A stretch of DNA of 64,000 bases from SHAN690 sp023262195 (GTDB taxonomy: Bacteria > Bacteroidota > Bacteroidia > Flavobacteriales_G > Salibacteraceae): contig JAYQJE010000008.1 in NCBI GenBank assembly GCA_038142005.1, positions 57,602-121,601 of the forward strand. The letters run 5' to 3'. The notes below the pieces were generated by a model that made no database searches, had not been told where the DNA came from, and was given only the letters and a program-made list of their open reading frames with translations. Shown piece after piece: positions 1 to 9,791 of the stretch (positions are counted from its first letter, which is position 1; every line of letters begins with the position of its first letter). Position numbers and translations under genes: made by a program.

Positions 1-3000
1 CTTAAGCTTTCGCTTATTGGCAAGATAGACTTTGGCAAGCTGCACAATACCTGATGGTAATTCATCTCCAACACTCACAGCAAACTTCTTACGCTTCATG
101 ATGCCAAGAGCATCATTTGCCTTGATATTATAGTTATGAAGTGTACGCTTAATGAGGTCATTCTTATCATCATCGGTAGTCCATCCTGCTGGGCTCAAAG
201 TAGTATAGTCTAAACCAGTCAAACTCTTCTGAGTAAACTTGGTTCCTTTCTTGATCATTTCCTCATTGTACTTATTGAATACTCCTTGCGAAGTCTTACC
301 TGATACAATGGAGAAAAGCTTCTCTACCAATTTACCTTGCAATTCAGCAATGGTCTTCTCGTATTCATTGTCTATTTCCTCAAGGATGTTTTTCTCCTGA
401 GCCTTAGCCCTTCGATCCTTGATGGCTCTTGAGAAGAGCTTCTTCTCAATCACCACTCCAGAACCACTTGGTGGGACTTTCAGAGATGCATCCTTTACAT
501 CACCAGCTTTATCTCCAAAAATTGCTCTTAGGAGTTTTTCTTCTGGTGTCGGATCTGTTTCACCTTTTGGAGTGATCTTTCCGATGAGGATGTCGCCTTC
601 GCCAACTTCTGTACCGATTCGAATCAATCCATTCTCATCAAGATTCTTTGTGGCCTCTTCACTTACGTTTGGAATATCAGAGGTTAACTCTTCAAGTCCT
701 CGCTTGGTGTCTCTCACTTCGAGTACATACTCGTCCACGTGAATGCTGGTGTAGATATCATCTCGAACCACTTTTTCAGAAATAACAATAGCATCTTCAA
801 AGTTGTATCCCTTCCATGGCATGAATGCCACCATAAGGTTTCGACCTAGTGCTAATTCGCCCTTCTCGGTTCCATATCCTTCACTTAGGACCTGTCCCTT
901 TTTGACTTTATCGCCTTTCTTAACAATTGGACGAATATTGACAGTTGTACTCTGATTTGTCTTTTTGAATTTGGTGAATTCGTAAGTCTTATACTCATCA
1001 TCAAAGCTCACCAACTCATCTTCCTCAGTACGCTCATATTTAATCGTAACTGAATTAGCATCAACCTCAGTAACCACACCTTTTGCTTCGGCATAATGCA
1101 TAGTTCTTGAATCCTGAGCTACTAGCTTCTCGAGACCAGTTCCCACGATGGGAGCTTCTGGTCTTAATAATGGCACTGATTGACGGCTCATGTTTGATCC
1201 CATCAAAGCACGGTTTGCATCATCATGCTCTAGGAATGGAATGAGCGAAGCCGCTATCGATGCAATCTGGTTTGGAGCAACGTCCATGAGTGTAATCTCA
1301 TTTGGTTCCACCACTGGGAAATCACCTTCAAAACGCGCTTTAACTTTTTCAGTTTCAAACTTGCCTTTGTCTGTGATTTGTGCGTTAGCTTGAGCAATCA
1401 TTTGCTCGTCTTCCTCCTCTGCACTGAGGTAAATGATATCATTAAGCTTTACTTTACCATCTGCAACCTTACGATAAGGTGTTTCGATAAATCCGAGCTT
1501 ATTCACCTTGGCATAAACGCAAAGTGAAGAGATCAAACCAATGTTTGGCCCTTCAGGTGTTTCAATGGTACATAAGCGACCATAATGAGTATAGTGAACG
1601 TCACGAACCTCAAAACCCGCTCTCTCTCTAGAAAGACCCCAGGCCCTAGAGCCGAAAGGCGTCTTTTGTGTGTAATCTCAGACAATGGATTTGTTTGGTC
1701 CATGAACTGAGATAGCTGATTCGTTCCGAAGAAAGAATTGATTACCGAAGACAACGTCTTTGCATTAATCAAATCAATCGGGGTGAAAACCTCATTGTCT
1801 CGAACGTTCATTCGCTCTCGAATAGTACGCGCCATTCTTGCGAGTCCAACTCCGAATTGAGAATAGAGCTGCTCGCCTACGGTTCTAACTCTTCTATTAC
1901 TTAAGTGATCAATATCATCAACGTTTGTTTTTGAGTTGATTAACTCAATCAAATACTTAATGATCTCAATAATATCGACCTTGGTCAAGACACGGTTTTC
2001 CATGTCAATATCCAAGTTTAGCTTCTTGTTGATTCTATATCGACCTACCTCTCCGAGGTCATATCTCTTGTCAGAAAAGAATAGCTTATCGATTATACCA
2101 CGCGCAGTTTCCTCATCTGGTGGTTCAGCATTACGTAATATCCTGTAGATATGCTCAACCGCTTCAATCTCAGAGTTTGATGGGTCTTTCTGAAGCGTGT
2201 TATATATAATAGCATGGTCTGCTGCGTTTATATTTTCCTTGTGAAGAAGCACAGTTTTAACCTCTGCGTCTACAATTAAATCAATATGCTCGTCTGCAAG
2301 TACCGTTTCACGATCAACAATTACCTCGTTACGTTCGATTGACACAACCTCACCTGTATCTTCATCCACAAAATCTTCAAACCAGGTTTTCAAGACACGA
2401 GCCGCAAGTTTTCTACCCACTGCTTTCTTCAACCCTGATTTGCTCACCTTGATTTCATCAGCAAGGTCAAATATTTCTAAAATTTCTTTATCGCTCTCAT
2501 ATCCGATAGCTCTAAACAATGTAGTAACTGGAAGCTTTTTCTTCCGGTCAATATAAGCGTACATCACGCTGTTAATGTCTGTCGCAAACTCAATCCATGA
2601 ACCTTTGAAAGGAATGATTCTAGCCGAGTAAAGCTTAGTTCCGTTTGCGTGGAAGCTTTGGCCAAAAAATACACCTGGTGATCGGTGCAACTGAGAAACC
2701 ACAACTCTTTCCGCACCATTGATTACGAATGAGCCACTTGGCGTCATATATGGAATAGTACCCAAATAAACATCTTGCACAATGGTCTCAAAATCTTCGT
2801 GTTCAGGATCGGTACAGTATAATTTAAGTTTTGCCTTGAGCGGAACACTGTATGTTAGCCCTCGCTCCATGCATTCTGCAATCGAATATCTTGGTGGATC
2901 TACGAAGTAGTCTAAAAATTCTAATACGAAGTTGTTTCGAGAATCAGTAATTGGGAAGTTCTCACTAAAAACGTTGAAAAGACCTTCAATCTCTCGATCT

Positions 3001-3129
3001 TCAGGAGAAGTATCGAGCTGAAAAAAAGTCCTGGAAAGACTTCAACTGAATATCCAAGAAATCTGGATATTGCAATTGGTCATGAGAGCGTGAAAAGTTT
3101 ATTCTTTCCGGAATATTTGATTTGGTCAT
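1..3129 (-). CDS. rpoB: DNA-directed RNA polymerase subunit beta (3' end outside window)
   Basis: Beta subunit of RNA polymerase, forming one side of the active-site cleft. The start at 3129 gives an N-terminus MTKSNIPERINFSRS, typical of Bacteroidota RpoB. About 1040 codons are present, covering protrusion, lobe, fork (rifampicin region near 1690-1750) and part of the hybrid-binding domain; the rest lies left of base 1. The reading frame breaks twice. An A7 run on the plus strand at 3021-3027 needs A6 to read FQDFFQLD, and a C4 run at 1637-1640 needs C5 to read GPGGLSRERAGF. Both repairs restore highly conserved sequence, so they are probably sequencing errors in an essential gene. It is the last visible gene of the secE-nusG-rplKAJL-rpoB run. 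Confidence 0.97.
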
Positions 3130-3175
3130 GGAATTTGGATAAAAATTATAAGAACAACAAAAACACAAAATGGTC

Positions 3176-3200
3176 TAGTCCCGATCGTAGATCGGGACTA
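3176..3200 (-). promoter_or_regulatory. Hairpin in the rplL-rpoB intergenic region
   Basis: A perfect inverted repeat with 10-bp arms (TAGTCCCGAT) around a 5-base loop sits between rplL and rpoB. In transcript direction it is followed by a U-rich but interrupted stretch, not a clean U tract. In other bacteria this junction carries an attenuator or an RNase-processing site that lowers rpoB relative to L7/L12; a similar role here is inferred. Confidence 0.55.
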
Positions 3201-3229
3201 AACCTTCAGAAAGTAATTATCTGAGTAAA

Positions 3230-3610
3230 TTACTTAAGCTCAACCTCAGCGCCAGCTTCTTCAAGCTGCTTTTTAAGTGCCTCGGCTTCGTCTTTAGCAA
3301 CACCTTCCTTCAATGGTTTTGGTGCACCGTCAACTAGCTCTTTTGCTTCCTTAAGACCAAGTCCTGTAAGCTCTTTTACTAGTTTAACTACTGCAAGTTT
3401 AGAAGCTCCAGCGGCAGTTAGGATTACGTCAAATTCTGACTTCTCCTCTCCACCTCCATCACCGTCTCCACCGGCAGCTGGACCTGCAACTGCAACAGCA
3501 GCAGCAGCTGGTTCGATTCCGTACTCGTCTTTTAAAATATCAGCTAGTTCGCTTACTTCTTTTACTGTAAGGTTTACTAGTTGTTCTGCAAATGCTTTTA
3601 AATCAGCCAT
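3230..3610 (-). CDS. rplL: 50S ribosomal protein L7/L12
   Basis: Stalk protein of the large subunit that recruits translation GTPases. At 126 aa it has the usual size. It shows the N-terminal dimerisation helices (residues 1-35), a flexible Ala/Gly hinge (about 36-58) and the C-terminal factor-binding domain (EFDVILTAAGASKLAVVK onward). The hinge is rich in Gly and Asp, somewhat longer and more acidic than in E. coli. It lies 46 bases after rplJ and is followed by the hairpin before rpoB. Confidence 0.98.
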   Translation of the reverse strand: MADLKAFAEQLVNLTVKEVSELADILKDEYGIEPAAAAVAVAGPAAGGDGDGGGEEKSEFDVILTAAGASKLAVVKLVKELTGLGLKEAKELVDGAPKPLKEGVAKDEAEALKKQLEEAGAEVELK

Positions 3611-3656
3611 TTTTATTGAATTAATTATTGTTTAACCTAAGTTGAAATTGTTGTTT

Positions 3657-4184
3657 TTAATTTGATGCTCTAGTTTCCAGAGTCTTGAGAATTCCTGAAA
3701 GCTTGCTACCACCAGATGATAGTCCGGAAATAACATTCTTGGCAGGCGATTGAAGTAAAAGAAAAATGTTTCCGACAAGCTCTTCTTTCGATTTCAGATC
3801 AACAAGTGCTTGGAGGTTTTCATCTCCTATGTAAACACTCTCATCGATGTAAGCCCCTTTTAATACTGGCTTTTCCGATTTCTTTCTGAATTCTTTAATG
3901 AGCTTAGCTGGTGCATTACCAGTTTCAGATATCATTATTCCAGTATTGCCCTTAAGCACTGTGGCCAAATCGCCAAACTCTTTGTCTTCCACACGCTCCA
4001 TGGCTTTCGCTAAAAGCGTGTTTTTTACAACCTGCAACTGCACATTTCGTTGGAAGCACAATCTGCGCAATTTGCTAGAGTTTTCAGCGTCTAAGCTGGC
4101 AATATCGGTAAGGTATACGACCCCACTCTTACTTAATCGATCAGCAAGATCTGTGATTAAAGCATCTTTTTCTTGACGTGTCAT
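3657..4184 (-). CDS. rplJ: 50S ribosomal protein L10
   Basis: L10 anchors the L7/L12 stalk to the ribosome. The 175-aa protein begins MTRQEKDALI and shows the conserved KNTLLAKAM and LKGNTGIMI-type segments of the globular domain, followed by a C-terminal helix for L7/L12 dimers. It sits 23 bases after rplA in the ribosomal protein operon. In many bacteria the L10 leader binds the L10-L12 complex for autoregulation; no leader structure was worked out here. Confidence 0.97.
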   Translation of the reverse strand: MTRQEKDALITDLADRLSKSGVVYLTDIASLDAENSSKLRRLCFQRNVQLQVVKNTLLAKAMERVEDKEFGDLATVLKGNTGIMISETGNAPAKLIKEFRKKSEKPVLKGAYIDESVYIGDENLQALVDLKSKEELVGNIFLLLQSPAKNVISGLSSGGSKLSGILKTLETRASN

Positions 4185-4207
4185 CTTACTCGTTGATTAA
4201 GATTAAA

Positions 4208-4903
4208 TTAAGCGTTAAAAGACTTGGCGTCAACTTGAATACTTGGACTCATCGTGCTTGACATATAAACACTCTTCATGTAAGTACCTTTTGCTGAGCT
4301 AGGCTTAAGCTTAACTATAGTTTGTAACAATTCATTCGCATTCTCAGCGATTTTCTGTGCATCGAAAGAAACCTTTCCAATGGAAGCATGCACAATTCCG
4401 AACTTATCGACTTTAAAATCGATTTTTCCAGCTTTTACATCCTGTACAGCTTTACCAATATCCATGGTTACTGTTCCAGTCTTAGGATTGGGCATTAAAC
4501 CTCTAGGCCCTAATATGCGACCTAGTGCACCCACCTTACCCATAACGCTTGGCATTGTGATGATCACATCAACATCTGTCCAACCGCCTTTGATCTTAGC
4601 TACATACTCGTCCAAACCAACGTGGTCTGCACCAGCATCCTTAGCCTCTTGTTCTTTATCTGGCGTACATAACACAAGTACTCTCACATCTTTACCTGTG
4701 CCATGCGGTAATGAAACCACACCACGAACCATTTGATTAGACTTTCGTGGATCTACACCAAGTCTAATTGCAAGATCAACTGAAGCATCAAACTTCAGCT
4801 TACCTATTTCTTTGATCAAACTACTCGCTTCTGAAAGCGGATACAGCTTGTCTGCTTCAACTTTTTCTAAAGCCGCTTTTCTTCTCTTACTAATCTTTGC
4901 CAT
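4208..4903 (-). CDS. rplA: 50S ribosomal protein L1
   Basis: L1 stalk protein that contacts E-site tRNA and can repress its own operon by binding mRNA. The 231-aa length is typical. Diagnostic stretches are VDLAIRLGVDPRKS, LPHGTGK and LGPRGLMPNPKTGTV. It begins 8 bases after the rplK stop, so it is translationally close to rplK. Confidence 0.98.
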   Translation of the reverse strand: MAKISKRRKAALEKVEADKLYPLSEASSLIKEIGKLKFDASVDLAIRLGVDPRKSNQMVRGVVSLPHGTGKDVRVLVLCTPDKEQEAKDAGADHVGLDEYVAKIKGGWTDVDVIITMPSVMGKVGALGRILGPRGLMPNPKTGTVTMDIGKAVQDVKAGKIDFKVDKFGIVHASIGKVSFDAQKIAENANELLQTIVKLKPSSAKGTYMKSVYMSSTMSPSIQVDAKSFNA

Positions 4904-4911
4904 TGCTATAC

Positions 4912-5334
4912 TTATTTAATGGCCAAACCCATACTGCGGGCTGTACCTGCCACCATTCTGACGGCTGATTCAACAGTAAAACAGTTCAAATCCACCATTT
5001 TGTCAGTAGCAATTGCTTCTACCTGTGCTTTGGTAACTGTTCCAGATTTAATTCGATTAGGCTCAGAAGAACCAGACTTGATTTTAGCAGCCTCCTTTAG
5101 CTGCACTGCAACTGGCGGAGTTTTTACAATAAAGTCAAATGATTTGTCAGCGTAAACCGTAATGATTACCGGTAATACCTTACCTGCCTTATCTTGAGTT
5201 CTTGCATTAAACTGCTTACAGAACTCCATAATATTTACGCCCTTAGCACCAAGTGCAGGACCTACTGGTGGAGACGGATTTGCCGCACCACCACGCACTT
5301 GTAATTTAATTAGTGCGCTTATTTCTTTTGCCAT
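4912..5334 (-). CDS. rplK: 50S ribosomal protein L11
   Basis: L11 forms part of the GTPase-associated centre with 23S rRNA. The 140-aa protein has the N-terminal Pro-rich segment (NPSPPVGPALGAKGVNIMEFC) and the C-terminal rRNA-binding domain ending in RMVAGTARSMGLAI. It lies 59 bases after nusG and just before rplA, as in most bacteria. Confidence 0.98.
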   Translation of the reverse strand: MAKEISALIKLQVRGGAANPSPPVGPALGAKGVNIMEFCKQFNARTQDKAGKVLPVIITVYADKSFDFIVKTPPVAVQLKEAAKIKSGSSEPNRIKSGTVTKAQVEAIATDKMVDLNCFTVESAVRMVAGTARSMGLAIK

Positions 5335-5393
5335 ATATATAAAATTTAGTTCAAGCGTTCCGACACCTTTAAGCCGAAACTCCTAATTATTAA

Positions 5394-5951
5394 TTACTCT
5401 TTTTCAACTTGCATGTAGCTCAGTTCTAGCGGAGTTTTTCTACCGAAAATCTTCACCATTACCTTGAGCTTTTTCTTTTCCTCATTAATTTCTTCAATAA
5501 GGCCAGAGAAGCTATTAAATGGCCCATCAATTACCTTGACGGATTCACCAACAACAAATGGAATATTCAATTCTGCCTCACTGTCTGCCAACTCATCTAC
5601 CTTACCAAGCATTTTGTTGACCTCGTTTTGTCTTAATGGAATTGGCTTACCACCTTTCTTATCCGTAAGAAAACCAATTACATTCGTCATATTCTTGATT
5701 ATGTGTGGAATCTCCCCCACTAAGTTTGCCTCAACAAACACATAACCTGGATATAAATTTCTCTCCTTGCTCACCTTCTTGCCATTTCTGATCTGGAAGA
5801 CCTTCTCAATGGGCAACAAAATCTGAGCAATATGATCTTTGAGGCCTTGGTGCTCAATTTCTAATTCAAGCTGTTCCTTGACCTTTTTCTCCTTGCCACT
5901 GATGGCTCTCACCACATACCACTTCAATTCTACTGTCTTTGTTTCTGACAT
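5394..5951 (-). CDS. nusG: Transcription termination/antitermination protein NusG
   Basis: NusG binds RNA polymerase near the clamp and couples it to the ribosome or Rho. The 185-aa protein has an N-terminal NGN domain (KWYVVRAISGKEKKV; NLYPGYVFVEANL) and a C-terminal KOW domain from about residue 135 (GESVKVIDGPFNSFSGLIEE). The start is 2 bases from the secE stop, indicating one transcript. Confidence 0.97.
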   Translation of the reverse strand: MSETKTVELKWYVVRAISGKEKKVKEQLELEIEHQGLKDHIAQILLPIEKVFQIRNGKKVSKERNLYPGYVFVEANLVGEIPHIIKNMTNVIGFLTDKKGGKPIPLRQNEVNKMLGKVDELADSEAELNIPFVVGESVKVIDGPFNSFSGLIEEINEEKKKLKVMVKIFGRKTPLELSYMQVEKE

Positions 5952-5953
5952 GA

Positions 5954-6151
5954 CTATCCGAAGATTGTGTTATAAATTACATCCATCAACTGACCAAAGG
6001 CGAGATCCATGGCATAGATCAAACCAGAAATGATGAAGGTTGCGATTAAAACCACAATTCCACTGCTCTGCAATTCGCTCCAAGTTGGCCAAGAAACCTT
6101 ATTGGTTAATTCGTCAACTGCTTCTCCAATATAGGTGCGCACTCCTGTCAT
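5954..6151 (-). CDS. secE: Preprotein translocase subunit SecE
   Basis: Small essential subunit of the SecYEG channel in the inner membrane. I use the ATG at 6151, giving 65 aa. An upstream GTG at 6166 would overlap the tRNA-Trp 3' end and is unlikely. The sequence has the amphipathic helix with the KVSWPTWSEL motif followed by one membrane segment (GIVVLIATFIISGLIYAMDL). It lies between tRNA-Trp and nusG, the standard order. Confidence 0.95.
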   Translation of the reverse strand: MTGVRTYIGEAVDELTNKVSWPTWSELQSSGIVVLIATFIISGLIYAMDLAFGQLMDVIYNTIFG

Positions 6152-6163
6152 AATTCTATTTTG

Positions 6164-6236
6164 CACGGGCGGTAAGATTCGAACTCACGACCTTTGGTTT
6201 TGGAGACCACTGCTCTACCAACTGAGCTACGCCCGT
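6164..6236 (-). tRNA. tRNA-Trp (CCA anticodon)
   Basis: The reverse complement folds as a 73-nt cloverleaf. The acceptor stem is ACGGGCG/CGCCCGT, the D arm holds AGCTCAGTTGGTAGAGC, the anticodon loop is CTCCAAA with anticodon CCA, and the T loop is TTCGAAT. The discriminator is G. The 3' CCA is not encoded. It sits between tuf and secE, a common Bacteroidota arrangement. Confidence 0.95.
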
Positions 6237-6312
6237 AATACTTGTGTGTTCTTCTCTAAAAACCGAAGGATCTTAACGACCGCCTCTAACACTAACTTCT
6301 ATAACAACAGAA

Positions 6313-6343
6313 AGTGTGAGGCCCCAAAAAGAAGCCCCACACT
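6313..6343 (-). terminator. Hairpin after tuf
   Basis: An inverted repeat with arms AGTGTG/CACACT plus GGC/GCC and one mismatch lies 20 bases past the tuf stop. The following bases are only moderately U-rich, so it may be a partial terminator or an RNA-processing structure between tuf and tRNA-Trp. Confidence 0.45.
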
Positions 6344-6363
6344 CCTGAATAATTAAACTATTC

Positions 6364-7548
<1,185 letters not shown>

Positions 7549-7612
7549 GACTTCCTATTTATTTACCTATTTAGTTTAATTATTAATTACAATTCAAAAA
7601 AAGAACACTCAG

Positions 7613-7683
7613 AGCCAATGGGGGGATTTGAACCCCCGACCTCTTCCTTACCAAGGAAGCGCTCTACCCTGAGCTACATCGGC
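7613..7683 (-). tRNA. tRNA-Thr (GGT anticodon)
   Basis: The acceptor stem is GCCGATG/CATTGGC with a G-U pair, the anticodon stem-loop is CTTCC-TTGGTAA-GGAAG giving anticodon GGT, and the T stem is GGGGG/CCCCC. The D loop is short (AGGGTA); one G may have been lost from a G run, as in other homopolymer errors in this window. CCA is not encoded. Confidence 0.93.
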
Positions 7684-7732
7684 AAAACATTAACGAAAGA
7701 GGCTTAGCCAACAGCTCAGATTTAAAAAACAG

Positions 7733-7805
7733 AGCGGGAGACGAGACTCGAACCCGCGACCCTCAGCTTGGAAGGCTGATGCTCTACCAACTGAGCTACT
7801 CCCGC
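7733..7805 (-). tRNA. tRNA-Gly (TCC anticodon)
   Basis: A 73-nt cloverleaf with acceptor stem GCGGGAG/CTCCCGC, anticodon stem-loop TCAGC-CTTCCAA-GCTGA (anticodon TCC) and a T loop reading TTCGAGT. CCA is not encoded. It is the third gene of the tRNA array upstream of tuf. Confidence 0.95.
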
Positions 7806-7849
7806 TAAAAATTCTTGACTTTTCAGTCTATTTCAAAAGAACATCTTGA

Positions 7850-7918
7850 GGGGAGAGTAGGATTACTAGCGTGATCACTTTCTACGAGAATCAAACTATT
7901 AACAAACTACTCCCACAA
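7850..7918 (-). other. Possible decayed tRNA-like sequence
   Basis: Between tRNA-Gly and tRNA-Tyr the plus strand reads GGGGAGAGTAGGATT at 7850-7864. This differs at one base from the 3' acceptor and T-arm region of tRNA-Tyr starting at 7937. The far end has CTACTCCC (7911-7918), which pairs with GGGAG plus TAG near 7851-7860. The middle has no convincing D, anticodon or T arm, so it is not a functional tRNA; a relic of a duplicated tRNA is inferred. Confidence 0.3.
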
Positions 7919-7935
7919 TTTCAAAAAACGCGTTG

Positions 7936-8018
7936 TGGGGAGAGCAGGATTCGAACCTACGAAGTCGAAAGACAACAGATTTACAGTCTGCCCCAGTTGG
8001 CCGCTTTGGTATCTCCCC
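7936..8018 (-). tRNA. tRNA-Tyr (GTA anticodon)
   Basis: An 83-nt class II tRNA with acceptor stem GGGGAGA/TCTCCCC, anticodon loop TGTAAAT (anticodon GTA), a long variable arm (TTGTCTTTCGACTTC region) and T loop TTCGAAT. Discriminator A; CCA is not encoded. Confidence 0.95.
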
Positions 8019-8052
8019 TAGCCAAACCCTCACAATGTGTGGATTTAGAGTG

Positions 8053-8126
8053 AGCCGGTGGAGGGATTCGAACCCCCGGCCCGCTGATTACAAATCAGCT
8101 GCTCTGGCCAACTGAGCTACACCGGC
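8053..8126 (-). tRNA. tRNA-Thr (TGT anticodon)
   Basis: A 74-nt cloverleaf with acceptor stem GCCGGTG/CACCGGC, anticodon stem-loop GCTGA-TTTGTAA-TCAGC (anticodon TGT) and T loop TTCGAAT. It is the first gene of the tRNA-tuf unit, about 60 bases after the promoter. CCA is not encoded. Confidence 0.95.
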
Positions 8127-8183
8127 AACACATCAATGAACATGACTGCATAAAAAATGCAGACCCCTCTCAAAAAAGGACTG

Positions 8184-8214
8184 CAAATTTATACATAGTT
8201 TCAATGTGAACAAA
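8184..8214 (-). promoter_or_regulatory. Bacteroidota-type promoter for the tRNA-tuf unit
   Basis: On the minus strand there is an exact TTTG (8211-8214), 19 bases, then TAAATTTG (8184-8191). This matches the Bacteroidota housekeeping consensus TTTG-N19-TAnnTTTG. Transcription would begin about 45-55 bases before tRNA-Thr(TGT). A small hairpin (CTGCAT/ATGCAG, 8146-8162) lies in the leader. The -33 box overlaps the 3' tail of hpf as read raw, which supports a shorter hpf. Confidence 0.7.
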
Positions 8215-8569
8215 CGTTGCTAAAAATTTTTCTAGCAGCGCTGAAAATGGTGTGTTTGTATCTTAAGCGTAGACACGGTTTAATTTGCCTTTTTTTCTTT
8301 TTAACCTGCCTTCGAAGTGCCTCTGTAGCCTGATCTGTAGCTTCTTCAAAACTTTTGCATTGTTTCTTCGCAAAAAGCTCCTTTCCCGGTGTGATCATTC
8401 TGATCTCAGCTACTTTGTTTCCATTTACCTTGTCTTTATCAATTTTCAAGTAGACTTCACTGGCTATGATATTATCATAGTACTGATCTAGTTTAGAAAT
8501 TTTGTCTTCGATAAAGCTGATCAACTTTGAATCTGCATCGAAGTGGATTGAGTGCACTTTTACATTCAT
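8201..8569 (-). CDS. hpf: Ribosome hibernation-promoting factor, HPF/YfiA family
   Basis: Binds the 30S decoding region and inactivates ribosomes in stationary phase. It has the beta-alpha-beta fold signature: MNVKVHSIHFDADSKLISFIEDKI, then DNIIASEVYLKIDK and the basic C-terminal helix EALRRQVKKKK. As read it is 122 aa, with an unusual tail after the Lys run. The tail follows an A7 run (plus-strand T7, 8290-8296). One base more would stop the protein at 8280 (KKKKKAN), giving about 97 aa, normal for short HPF. I suspect a homopolymer error. The gene follows the Xer recombinase by 4 bases. Confidence 0.88.
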   Translation of the reverse strand: MNVKVHSIHFDADSKLISFIEDKISKLDQYYDNIIASEVYLKIDKDKVNGNKVAEIRMITPGKELFAKKQCKSFEEATDQATEALRRQVKKKKRQIKPCLRLRYKHTIFSAARKIFSNVCSH

Positions 8570-8573
8570 TTGA

Positions 8574-9481
8574 TTAAGATTTTGAGTGACGAGGATGTTT
8601 TTGATACACTTCTTTTAGCTTCTCTAATGAAGTGTGTGTGTAAACCTGGGTGGAAGCCAAGCTTTCGTGTCCGAGAAGTTCTTTAATTGCTTGCAAATTG
8701 GCTCCTTCATTTAAAAGGTGTGTGGCGTAAGTATGGCGAAGGACATGCGGCCCACGCTTTTCCATTGACGTTACCAGCGAAAGGTAGTTTTTTGCCATAT
8801 TATAAACAAGTCCTGGATATAATTTCTTACCCCTTTCGGTGATAAAAAGATGGTTGGACTCAGGGTTAAGCTCAGCGCGATGCTTTCTGTACTCAATTAG
8901 CAACTCCAGAATTCCAACAGACACAGGGACAATTCTCTCCTTATTCCTCTTTCCTCTTACCTTAATGGTGCGATCTGAATCATTAATACTGTCAATGGTT
9001 AAGTCGATAAGCTCCTGTCTTCTCAAACCGCACGCGTAAAGAGTATTGAGTATGAGCCGATCTCTGAGACCAACAAACCCTTCTGGAAATTCAATCTCAG
9101 AGAAAAGCTGATCAATAGATTCTATACGCACTACACTCGGTAAAGCGCTACCGGTTTTAGGTCTTTTTACCCCCGTGCTGGATTCTGTTTGATATACTCG
9201 TTTCTGATTGCCCATTCAAAGAAGGATTGTATTGAACTGAGTTTACGATTCAAGGTTCTTGGTTGTATTCCAAGCTCACTCAAACTGGCAATAAATGAAC
9301 TAACCGCTGACCTCTTAACTTGATCAATACTTTCTATTCCCAACTCACTCTCCACATAGTCAGCAAAAACGTAAAGATCATTTCTATATGCAGTGATCGT
9401 GTGTTCGCTATATCGCTTCTCAAACTGAAGCGTTTCTAAAAATAAATCTATGTTGGACTTGATGACTTGGCTTTTAAACAG
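8574..9481 (-). CDS. Tyrosine recombinase, XerC/XerD family
   Basis: Site-specific recombinase, probably chromosome dimer resolution. The N-terminal SAM-like domain (RYSEHTITAYRNDLYVF, then RKLSSIQSFFEW) is followed by the catalytic domain with all six expected residues: R in CGLRRQEL, K in VRGKRNKERIVP, HVLRHTYATHLL (H and R), GHESLASTQVYTH (H and nucleophile Y). The frame breaks at a C5 run (9170-9174), which needs C6 to read NPARGVKRPK. There is no ATG for the N-terminus; the frame is open back to a CTG near 9479-9481, just after the rpsU terminator, so the exact start is unresolved. It could be xerC or xerD; no mobile-element neighbours suggest a phage integrase. Confidence 0.85.
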
Positions 9482-9490
9482 CCTAAAATA

Positions 9491-9516
9491 AAAAAACCGC
9501 CTCTATGGACGGTTTT
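9491..9516 (-). terminator. Rho-independent terminator of rpsU
   Basis: Hairpin AAAACCG...CGGTTTT with inner CC/GG pairs, followed on the minus strand by a T run. It lies about 30 bases after the rpsU stop. The A/T tracts on both sides make it look functional in either direction. Confidence 0.75.
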
Positions 9517-9544
9517 AATATTGTATTCACGAAAAGCGGATATG

Positions 9545-9736
9545 CTATTCCTCGTCTTTGAACATCTGGTTTCTATAGATAGCCTTGAGTCTTTGCTCTC
9601 GTTTCTCTACAGATGGCTTTGTAAATTTTTGTCTAGCTCTAAGCTGCTTCATCGTACCCGTTCTTTCGAACTTCTTCTTGTACTTCTTTAGCGCCTTTTC
9701 TATAGACTCACCTTCTTTAACCGGAATAATTAACAT
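9545..9736 (-). CDS. rpsU: 30S ribosomal protein S21
   Basis: Small basic protein near the anti-Shine-Dalgarno site of 16S rRNA. The 63-aa sequence begins MLIIPVKEGESIEKALKKYK and has the RARQKFTKPSVEKREQ segment typical of Bacteroidota S21. It is monocistronic, with its own terminator before the Xer gene. Confidence 0.96.
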   Translation of the reverse strand: MLIIPVKEGESIEKALKKYKKKFERTGTMKQLRARQKFTKPSVEKREQRLKAIYRNQMFKDEE

Positions 9737-9791
9737 ACACTTTTCGAATTTGAGGGCGCGAAGCTAATAATCATTTTAATTTATAAAGCGA

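Noticed and set aside
419..742. 107-aa ORF antisense to rpoB
   Set aside because: Low-complexity Ser/Pro-rich shadow of conserved rpoB codons.
6135..6356. Plus-strand ORF across tRNA-Trp
   Set aside because: It reads through the antisense of a tRNA and the tuf hairpin; not a gene.
7878..7890. 11-base match to the CGCTAGTAATC stretch of 16S rRNA
   Set aside because: Too short and with no rRNA flanks; chance similarity.
8574..9481. Xer gene as phage or island integrase
   Set aside because: No attachment-site repeats, phage genes or composition change were noticed, and neighbours are core genes; a housekeeping Xer fits better.
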